NCBI GenBank assembly: GCA_019426215.1
Contig: CM033396.1
Span: 33,904,503-33,968,502, forward strand
Length of the DNA stretch: 64,000 nt
Reading direction: 5' to 3'
Origin: Buddleja alternifolia
Lineage: Eukaryota > Streptophyta > Magnoliopsida > Lamiales > Scrophulariaceae
A model generated the notes under the pieces. That model was not told where the DNA came from, ran no database searches, and saw only the letters and a list, made by a program, of their open reading frames with translations. A program made the translations under genes and the position numbers. This document shows, piece by piece, positions 57,231-64,000 of the stretch. Numbering within the stretch: position 1 is the stretch's first letter; each line of letters starts with the position of its first letter.

Positions 57231-57305
57231 TGGCGCCGTTGCCGGGGATCGAACCCGGGTCACCCGCGTGACAGGCGGGAATACTTACCACTATACTACA
57301 ACGAC
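57231..57305 (-). tRNA. trnD-GTC: tRNA-Asp (GTC), full length with encoded CCA, captured at the primer site
   Basis: The minus strand of 57234-57305 is a complete 72-nt cytosolic plant tRNA-Asp. The acceptor stem GTCGTTG pairs with CAACGGC, box A TAGTATAGTGGTAAG and box B GGTTCGATCC are intact, and the anticodon arm CCCGC-CTGTCAC-GCGGG carries GTC. The discriminator G is followed by CCA (57231-57233), which nuclear plant tRNA genes do not normally encode. Its 3' end is exactly the El3 primer-binding site, 6 nt after the LTR, and LTR-tail sequence lies on both sides. It is therefore a DNA copy of the mature primer tRNA, not an ordinary tRNA gene. Internal promoter boxes are intact, so Pol III transcription is possible; a terminator T-run directly downstream on the minus strand is weak. 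Confidence 0.95.
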
Positions 57306-57347
57306 CAGTCCACTTGCTGTGCAAACACGTAAGGATTTTTCGTGTCA
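57301..57347 (+). repeat. Duplicated 47-bp tail of the El3 LTR
   Basis: Matches 57178-57224 with about two differences (CTGTGC for CTTTGC; TGTCA for TGTGA). Its first five bases ACGAC are also the complement of the tRNA 5' end, so the junction has 5 bp of shared sequence. Confidence 0.95.
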
Positions 57348-57353
57348 AGTTTT

Positions 57354-57372
57354 TGGCGCCGTTGCCGGGGAT
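57354..57372 (+). other. El3 second primer-binding site (tRNA-Asp)
   Basis: TGGCGCCGTTGCCGGGGAT, 6 nt after the duplicated LTR tail. Perfect for tRNA-Asp over 19 nt, then diverges into the normal leader. Confidence 0.93.
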
Positions 57373-57462
57373 TTGTTTTATTTTAGTGTGGGATTTTATT
57401 GTAATTTTTAGTTTTCTATTTTTTTTTGTTTAGTTTTTTTGTCTTAACTCTAATTCCAATAA

Positions 57463-58290
57463 ATGGCAGAAAATCTTCCGTTTCTGACCCCGGAGCAACA
57501 AGAATGGGTTTTAGGACTCATTCAGGCTATGCAACTCACTCTCGAGGATTTGGATTGTCCGAAAAATATGCAATTTGTGTGCGACGTCATTCAAGCTTTG
57601 CAACAAGCACCAAATTATGGTATGACTTCGAGGAGTGGTGAGGCAACTGTGAGGGAAGACGAGGAGTTGAAAAATGAACGAATCTCTGCCCATCAGATCA
57701 CACCCGAACGAGCGGCTGAAAGTGTAGCAGAATTGGAAGCATTACTATATGGCACACCTGAACGTGCGGAACCAGAAACTTCCACTGGCGAGCCTTCCAC
57801 TCCTACAACTTCTCAACCGGTTGAAGATTATCTACCCTCTGTCCTCTCCACATGTAAGAAGGTAATTAATTCCAATGATGGTGAGTTGTTATTAAATATA
57901 GGAGCTAATATGGTTATTTGTGATAGCTATAAGGTTTTTAAGCATCCAGTTTATTCTGATTTGCCTTTACGCATTGATGCTTTTGATCCTTTTAGTGTTA
58001 AGCTTTCTCAGGTTAAAAGAACCAATAGTCTCCACGAGTCCTACATTATGAGCTCCAAGCATTCCACTTCGATGGGTGAAGAAAAAAGAGCATCTACTTA
58101 TAACTTGGAGAATAGTCCAAATCACCCGGCTCAATGGGAAGAAAGAGTGATGGAAGTGGCGATGAACTATGAGAAAATATGTGAGTGGATGATTGCTTGG
58201 TCACTACTCATCATATTTTCTACTAATACCAGGCCAAATTTCATCCTTACTTGGAGAATGAACAAGGCATTCATTCGAAAACCGCCTTAA
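57463..58290 (+). CDS. El3 ORF (275 aa): gag N-terminal remnant plus unknown
   Basis: ATG at 57463, stop at 58288-58290. The N-terminus (F-L-T-P-E-Q-Q-E-W-V-L-G-L-I-Q-A-M-Q) resembles the start of El1 gag (E-W-R-Q-G-L-V-Q-A-M-Q), so the ORF begins as a gag. The capsid core, zinc knuckle and protease are missing; the rest is acidic and proline/threonine-rich and ends in a hydrophobic patch near residues 245-258. I recognise no domain there. It may be a deletion product. Stop-free length suggests recent activity or mild constraint; coding use is unproven. Confidence 0.5.
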   Translation: MAENLPFLTPEQQEWVLGLIQAMQLTLEDLDCPKNMQFVCDVIQALQQAPNYGMTSRSGEATVREDEELKNERISAHQITPERAAESVAELEALLYGTPERAEPETSTGEPSTPTTSQPVEDYLPSVLSTCKKVINSNDGELLLNIGANMVICDSYKVFKHPVYSDLPLRIDAFDPFSVKLSQVKRTNSLHESYIMSSKHSTSMGEEKRASTYNLENSPNHPAQWEERVMEVAMNYEKICEWMIAWSLLIIFSTNTRPNFILTWRMNKAFIRKPP

Positions 58291-58316
58291 AATAACTCCA
58301 CAAGGTCAAGCTATTG

Positions 58317-58663
58317 ACTATAAAAGAGCGCTTCTTGGGAGGCAACCCAAGTTTGTAAGTTTTTCTTTTGTTTTCTAGTTTTTTGTTTTCCTGAGTTTTT
58401 TTTAGGTTTCCTTCCTGTTTGTTTTTTTAGCATGCACTTTTGGCATGTGTCTATTTCTGCTTGATGGTTTAGTTGTTTAAGTATAGTGAGCATGGATAGT
58501 AGCGGGTTCCCATTGTTTTGAGATGCTGAGTTTGTTTGACAAGCATATGCGATAAAGGATTGCTTTTCAGCATCCTTGGTTGTAAGTACTTCTTTTGCCC
58601 CTTTTCACGGTTTGAGTTTGGATGTAACATTGAGGGCAATGTTAGGTTTAAGTTTGGGGGTGT
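58317..58663 (+). other. El3 conserved 3' module: hairpins A and B, internal polypurine tract
   Basis: Hairpin A CTTGGG-AGGCAA-CCCAAG at 58334-58351 after TATAAAAGAGCGCTT; hairpin B AACATTG-AGGG-CAATGTT at 58626-58643, then AGGTTTAAGTTTGGGGGTG. Confidence 0.8.
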
Positions 58664-59883
58664 TAGGTAGTGCTTATTATATTCATGTTTTGTGCTTATA
58701 ATGAGAAATTCAAGAAAAATCGGGCATGAAATTTTTTTTTAGTCCCCAATTGATGCAATGAAACTGATTAACTTGAATTTGATGGCATAATGTCGTGACT
58801 TATATTTGAATTTAATGGAATATACATGTCTTTACTTTGCTCGGGGACCCTAGATGAGAGTAGAATTTCCTTAGATGAATCACAATTTCACAATAAGTCA
58901 AGGGTAGAGGAGTTAAAGTGGATAATCATTCTGAAACACTTAAGGAATTTCTCCCGGAAATATTAACTTAGGTTTTTCTTAGGGTCATGAGTTGAGTAGT
59001 TGCTTCATATGAGTAATAATTAATGAATAAGGTTGATAATTGGTATGACTATAAAGTCAGGCTAATATGTACTGGAGGTGAAAAGCTATATGCCTATAAA
59101 CTGTACTGTTATGCTAATTTGAGCTAAGCTTAAGCCAATTTAAGTTGAAAGTGAATGAAAGGTCTAGTTTTATTTTGTGGCCTTTGGCACTCGAGCGATT
59201 AAATCCGTAAGGAGTGTTTGGACACTTAATGCCCTAAAACTATCTAGTTTGGGAGTCATTGGTTTAAAACTCGATACATGGGTGTCATAGAAAGCCTAAG
59301 GGAATAGAACATTGCACATGACCTAGCCTTAATGAATTTAAATGGAAGTTTCAAGTGAAGTTTAAATTTTAAATGGTTAAGTGATGAAATGTAAGTGGAT
59401 ATGAAGTTTTCTATGAGGCTTGTACTTTAGGATTGATCGAAGGTTAATAGATATGGGAGAAAATCTGAAATTTGGTAAGGATGCCAGTTGATTATAATGC
59501 CTTAGACTTACAATCACTACACCCTTTGGAGGTTTTTATTCAAGTCAAGGTGTAACATGAGCGAGTTTTAGATATGTGTATATAATTGTGAGCTTTAACG
59601 GTCGATTTTTATGCCATTGTTTTCTTGTTGATTAAGTTGATTTGTGTTGATAAAGGGACTGAAATTTGGTTGGATTTTGTGGGTATATCATCTGCAAACC
59701 CTCACGAGACAACACTCGTCCTCCTTTGGTAAAATTGAGGTTTAACGGCTTGTTACATACGCTAAATGCAATCGTGCTCTCTACGAAAGTGAACTATCTT
59801 TTGTTTTTGTTTTATCCCTTATCTTGGTGTTGTTTTGAGTCGTAGTTATCTCTTGTTTTTATTGCTCGGGGACGATCAATGTT
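58664..59883 (+). other. El3 long non-coding 3' region
   Basis: Closely related to 7245-8478 of El1 and, inverted, to 61289-62520. No ORF supported. Confidence 0.7.
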
Positions 59884-59944
59884 AAGTTTGGGGGTGTTGA
59901 TAGGTGTGAGATTTACATGTTTTAAAGCCTCATATTCAAAAACT

Positions 59945-61274
59945 TGACACGAAAAATCCTTACGTGTTTGATACAGCAAGTGGACTGGTCGTGTGTAGTA
60001 ATAAAGTGGACAATTAAGTCCGGATGTCGAACCCTCAAGGACTTGTATTTTAGTTTGAGACTTTGTAAATAAAATAAATGCTGAAATTGAATGAATACTT
60101 CAAGAGTTAAAGATAACTAAGGCACATGCTTCAACCGTTATTACTCGTTAATATATATGAGTGATTAGTCGAATTATTAGACTAGTATTGCTTTGGTGGA
60201 AAAAACCTTAATTAATTACTACCCGATCTCTCGGCTGTAATAATCCTATGACTACGTGACGGTTCTCTAAATACGTCTATCCGAGAATCAAATCATTAGT
60301 CATGCATTCACGTTCTAGAATTTCCCCGGATTAATCCGGCTAACTGCACCCGGAAATCTATACCTATCTCTAGGAGCAATTCCTCATGTTTTTCGGATGA
60401 TGTGATGATTTCTTTGAACCCTAATTTATATTCTCTCGAATCATAAACTAGGCTAATTAGCAAGCATATGTTGATCAAGCATACGATTGGAATAAACGCT
60501 CAAAATCAATACACAAAGCAATACTAGAATTAATACGAACAATCAATTCATATATATAAACTCATAAAATTGGCATTCACATGGCCTTAGTTAAGGAAAA
60601 TTAGTTCATATTCATAATTGGAAAAACAACTAAAATCATAGAATTATTCATAGACAAATAATCTAGAAGTAGAAATCTCCCTATTACGAATTGATGAATT
60701 CGTGTAGAATCGTCGTTCTCTTTGCCTTGCTCGTTTCTTGGCTTCAACTCTCTTCTAAAGCTTCAAATTTCGAACCCTAATGATGTTGGAAGAGGATGTA
60801 TTTATAGATGATCATCTCCAAGTTTCCTAGTTGAATTAGGAATGAAAAATTTCCAAAATTCGTCCAGCCGCCTCTCACGTCCGGACGTGAATTTCTCACG
60901 TCCGTACGTTGACCGGTCAACGTCCGGACTGCATTTTTCCCACGTCCGGACTGCGTATGCAGTAGCACTTTCATTCTGCGCAGCGATTTTCTTTTCTTCA
61001 TAACGTTTTGTACAGAGCTCCGATTTAGGTGATTCACGTTGGCACTTGAAGCTAACACAGAGATCTACAACTTTGTAGAAAGAAATGTTCTCAAATTCGG
61101 CCTCTAAGTATTCTGAAATTCTGTATTTCCGTCCAGTTTTCCTCAATTGCACTGATTTTCCACCTTTTCACAATAAGCACACAAATTACAAGCATATGTG
61201 GCATAAATCATGCATAAACCAATGTAAAAACAATGAATATGAGGCTTTAAAACATGTAAATCTCACACCTATCA
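59945..61274 (-). repeat. LTR of the inverted element
   Basis: 1,330 bp, inverse of El3's LTR with scattered differences. Promoter cassette at 60875-60965 with the same GTCCGGACGT and TTGACCGGTCAA motifs. ORFs at 60777-61360 are LTR sequence. Confidence 0.9.
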
Positions 61275-62530
61275 ACACCCCCAAACTTAACATTGATCGT
61301 CCCCGAGCAATAAAAACAAAAGATAACTACGACTCAAAACAACACCAAGATAAGGGATAAAACAAAAACAAAAGATAGTTCACTTTCGTAGAGAGCACGA
61401 TTGCATTTAGCGTATGCAACAAGCCGTTAAACCTCAATTTTACCAAAGGAGGACGAGTGTTGTCTCGTGAGGGTTTGCAGATGATATGCCCACAAAATCC
61501 AACCAAATTTCAGTCCCTTTATCAACACAAATCAACTTAATCAACAAGAAAACAATGGCATAAAAATCGACCGTTAAAGCTCACAATTATATACACATAT
61601 CTAAAACTCGCTCATGTTACACCTTGACTTGAATAAAAACCTCCAAAGGGTGTAGTGATTGTAAGTCTAAGGCATTATAATCAACTGGCATCCTTACCAA
61701 ATTTCAGATTTTCTCCCATATCTATTAACCTTCGATCAATCCTAAAGTACAAGCCTCATAGAAAACTTCATATCCACTTACATTTCATCACTTAACCATT
61801 TAAAATTTAACTTCACATGAAACTTCCATTTAAATTCATTAAGGCTAGGTCATGTGCAATGTTCTATTCCCTTAGGCTTTCTATGACACCCATGTATCGA
61901 GTTTTAAACCAATGACTCCCAAACTAGATAGTTTTAGGGCATTAAGTGTCCAAACACTCCTTACGGATTTAATCGCTCGAGTGCCAAAGGCCACGAAATA
62001 AAACTAGACCTTTCATTCACTTTCAACTTAAATTGGCTTAAGCTTAGCTCAAATTAGCATAACAGTACAGTTTATAGGCATATAGCTTTTCACCTCCAGT
62101 ACATATTAGCCTGACTTTATAGTCATACCAATTATCAACCTTATTCATTAATTATTACTCATATGAAGCAACTACTCAACTCATGACCCTAAGAAAAACC
62201 TAAGTTAATATTTCCGGGAGAAATTCCTTAAGTGTTTCAGAATGATTATCCACTTTAACTCCTCTACCCTCGACTTGTCGTGCATTTGTGCTTCATCTAA
62301 GGAAATTCTACTCTCATCTAGGGTCCCCGAGCAAAGTAAAGATATGTGTATTTTCCATTAAATTCAAATATAAGAAAAAATTCACGCCATTGAACTCAAG
62401 TTAATCCATTTCATTGCATTAACTGGTGGTAAAAAAAAAAAATATCATGCTCGATTTTCTTGAATTTCTCAGTATAAGCACAAAACATGAATGTAACTAA
62501 GCACTACCTAATACCCCCAAAATTAAACCT

Positions 62531-62833
62531 AACATTGCCCTCAATGTTACATCCAAACTCAAACCATGAAAAGGGGTAAAAGGAGTACTTACAACCAAGG
62601 ATGCTGAAAAGCAATCCTTTATCGCATATACTTGTCAAACAAACTCAGCATCTCAAAACAATGGGAACCCGCTACTATCCATGCTCACTATACTTAAACA
62701 ACTAAACCATCAAGACTCAAAGAGAAGTATGCCAAAATTGCATACTTGAACATAACAAAAAGAAACAAACTAAACAAGATAAAAACAAAAGTAAAGAGAA
62801 AAGAAAACTTACAAACTTGGGTTGCCTCCCAAG
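62531..62833 (-). other. Conserved 3' hairpin module of the inverted element
   Basis: Hairpin B at 62531-62548 and hairpin A at 62816-62833, same stems as in El1 and El3. Confidence 0.8.
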
Positions 62834-62876
62834 AAGCGCTCTTTTAAAGTCACTAGCTTGACTTTACCGAGTCGAC

Positions 62877-64000
62877 TTAACGAAGATCATAGAGTGGAAT
62901 AGATGAATTTTCCACTCTCCTATCGATTTCCGGGCACAGCTTCGTCCCAATACCCGTTGTGGGTAACGGTTGACCAATATCAAATAAAATTTTTCCTACT
63001 CCTTTCTTCTTGAAATTCTTGTGAGTCATCTTCCATGGATCATGTGAAGAGTGTTCCTGTGATTTCTCAACACTTAAAAGATTAAACGTATCTAATTTTG
63101 AAAAGTTCGTGTGTCACACCCCGGGCTCACGAGCACGTTGGACCAGAGAAATCCCATCGAACCCACTGAGCGTAACCTGTAGTTGGGCATTTGAACCACG
63201 GCCCAAAATGGATATCCATTGTTACACTTGAATCCTAGGGTTCTCTTTATAAACTATTCAATTTTCTCTTATTCCGTCGATGTGGGACGGGCTGTTACAA
63301 TCACCCCCCCTTCGAGGAGCGACGTCCTCGTCGCGGCGTGACTCAGTCCAGGATCCGTCGTCAGGCGTCGGGACTCTCTAGGCTACCACCGGATTTGCCT
63401 CGGACTATTCTTCATAGCGGATCCGAGAACCTCGGGCTACTTCATAGCGGATACCGAGATTTCACGTTGTAGCATCGAACTCCCAATTCCGGCTGACGAG
63501 CGGCTCTGATACCATTGTCACACCCCGGGCTCACGAGCACGTTGGACCAGAGAAATCCCATCGAACCCATTGAGCGTAACCTGTAGTTGGGCATTTGAAC
63601 CACGGCCCAAAATGGATATCCATTGTTACACTTGAATCCTAGGGTTCTCTTTATAAACTATTCAATTTTCTCTTATTCCGTCGATGTGGGACGGGCTGTT
63701 ACATCGTGTTAGGTTGTAGTCTACGTTTTTCCCTGAATGCATTAAGACACACTCTTTTACTTCCCATATTTAGGACTAACTTACCATTCACCTTATCAAG
63801 CGTGGCATTACCGGTGGCTAGGAATGGTCTTCCTAGGATCAGAGGTGCTTCAATGGCGCCATCCATCTCACAAGTCACGAAGTCGATCGGGAAATGATAT
63901 TTGTCAATTTTTACGAGCACATTCTCGACAACTCCCCTTGGGTGCTTGAATGATTTGTCCTCAAATTGTAACCGCATCGACGTCGGCTTAAGCTCATTAA
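62877..64000 (-). pseudogene. Athila-type protease region, split by TRIM
   Basis: Enters from the right window edge. The minus-strand frame from 63977 shows F-K-H-P-R-G-V-V-E-N-V-L, F-V-T-C-E-M-D and the protease motif L-I-L-G-R-P-F-L-A-T near 63830. The catalytic D-S-G lies outside the window. TRIM inserts after Q-P-N-T at 63704; beyond it the same frame stays open for about 78 codons to a TAA at 62877-62879, 45 bp before hairpin A. So the ancestor ended after protease without RT, like El1. Confidence 0.85.
63112..63703 (-). mobile_element. TRIM retrotransposon, 592 bp
   Basis: Two 188-bp terminal repeats (63112-63299 and 63516-63703) around 216 bp. Perfect target duplication TCGTG (63107-63111, 63704-63708). 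On the minus strand, the primer site TGGTATCAGAGCCG (complement of 63501-63514) lies next to the 63516 repeat and fits initiator tRNA-Met; a G-rich polypurine tract (complement of 63303-63310) precedes the other repeat. No coding capacity, so mobilised in trans. The repeats are almost identical, so it is young. Confidence 0.95.

Larger units (their letters stand above)
55885..59937 (+). mobile_element. Athila-like element El3, non-autonomous, with captured tRNA-Asp
   Basis: Left LTR 55885-57224, then a first primer site fused to a full tRNA-Asp, a duplicated LTR tail, a second primer site, one ORF, the conserved hairpin module, a long non-coding 3' part and polypurine tract AAGTTTGGGGGTGT at 59884-59897. 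The right LTR (59898-59937) is only 40 bp long, then passes into an inverted related element. No protease, RT or integrase. No target duplication can be checked because the right end is rearranged. Confidence 0.93.
59938..64000 (-). mobile_element. Inverted Athila-like element joined to El3 (left end of inversion; continues past window)
   Basis: Read on the minus strand: protease ORF, hairpin A (62816-62833), hairpin B (62531-62548), internal polypurine tract, non-coding 3' region, polypurine tract (61275-61288), full LTR (61274 down to 59945), then AGTTTTTG, the first bases of an element's internal region, and then the inverse of El3's 40-bp LTR start. Same family as El3 but it keeps protease coding. 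Interrupted by a TRIM at 63112-63703. Confidence 0.9.

Noticed and set aside
57231..57305. An ordinary nuclear tRNA-Asp gene next to which a retrotransposon inserted
   Set aside because: Its 3' end coincides to the base with the primer-binding site, it carries an encoded CCA, and LTR-tail plus primer-site copies flank both sides. A chance neighbour would not give this.

Overview
The window is a gene-poor, repeat-dense stretch of a flowering-plant nuclear genome, most likely a eudicot. The evidence is the mix of Athila-type Gypsy elements, several Ty1/copia lineages, a plant L1-type LINE, MULE, hAT and CACTA remnants, a TRIM, and MULE-linked plant-mobile-domain sequence. I found no intact host protein gene. 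The only host-gene-like coding sequence is a broken importin-beta (importin-5-like) fragment. The species cannot be named from the sequence.

Layout. 1-14251: an old copia relic split by an Athila-like element (El1, 1204-9972, TSD GCCAA), whose gag is itself split by a solo LTR (3700-5243, TSD GCTAG). 14252-16640: no clear content, a few exon-like scraps. 16640-18498: LINE reverse-transcriptase relic, cut by a minus-strand copia (18499-21050) whose U3 carries a heat-shock-element-like array; this copia is fused to a Gypsy gag fragment (to about 22260). 23331-29291: a nearly complete but mutated copia. 29872-30127: a MULE-type MITE. About 30488-30660: a probable SINE. 32578-34404: importin-like pseudogene with a hAT element in an intron. 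34480-39330: MULE transposase and plant-mobile-domain pseudogenes facing each other. 39380-41960: AT-rich degenerate repeats split by a second solo LTR. 42225-43735: hairpin cluster and a foldback element. 44030-50108: second Athila-like element (El2, TSD AGTAC). 51405-54240: CACTA piece, a Tat/Ogre-type LTR and a second hAT copy. 55885-59937: third Athila-like element (El3), abutting an inverted relative (59938 to the window end) that is interrupted by a 592-bp TRIM.

Most notable: in El3 the primer-binding site is followed by a complete 72-nt tRNA-Asp(GTC) sequence in reverse complement, then by a second copy of the last 47 bp of the LTR and a second primer-binding site. This looks like a fossil of reverse transcription that copied the whole tRNA primer instead of stopping at the modified A58, then switched template through a short homology at the tRNA 5' end.

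El1, El2, El3 and the inverted copy also share a non-coding architecture despite having lost most or all of pol: a tRNA-Asp primer site, two perfect short hairpins after the last ORF, two copies of the same polypurine tract about 1.25 kb apart, and LTRs with a common backbone into which different palindromic arrays are set just upstream of a CTATAAATA box. This suggests non-autonomous elements kept mobile by cis signals.
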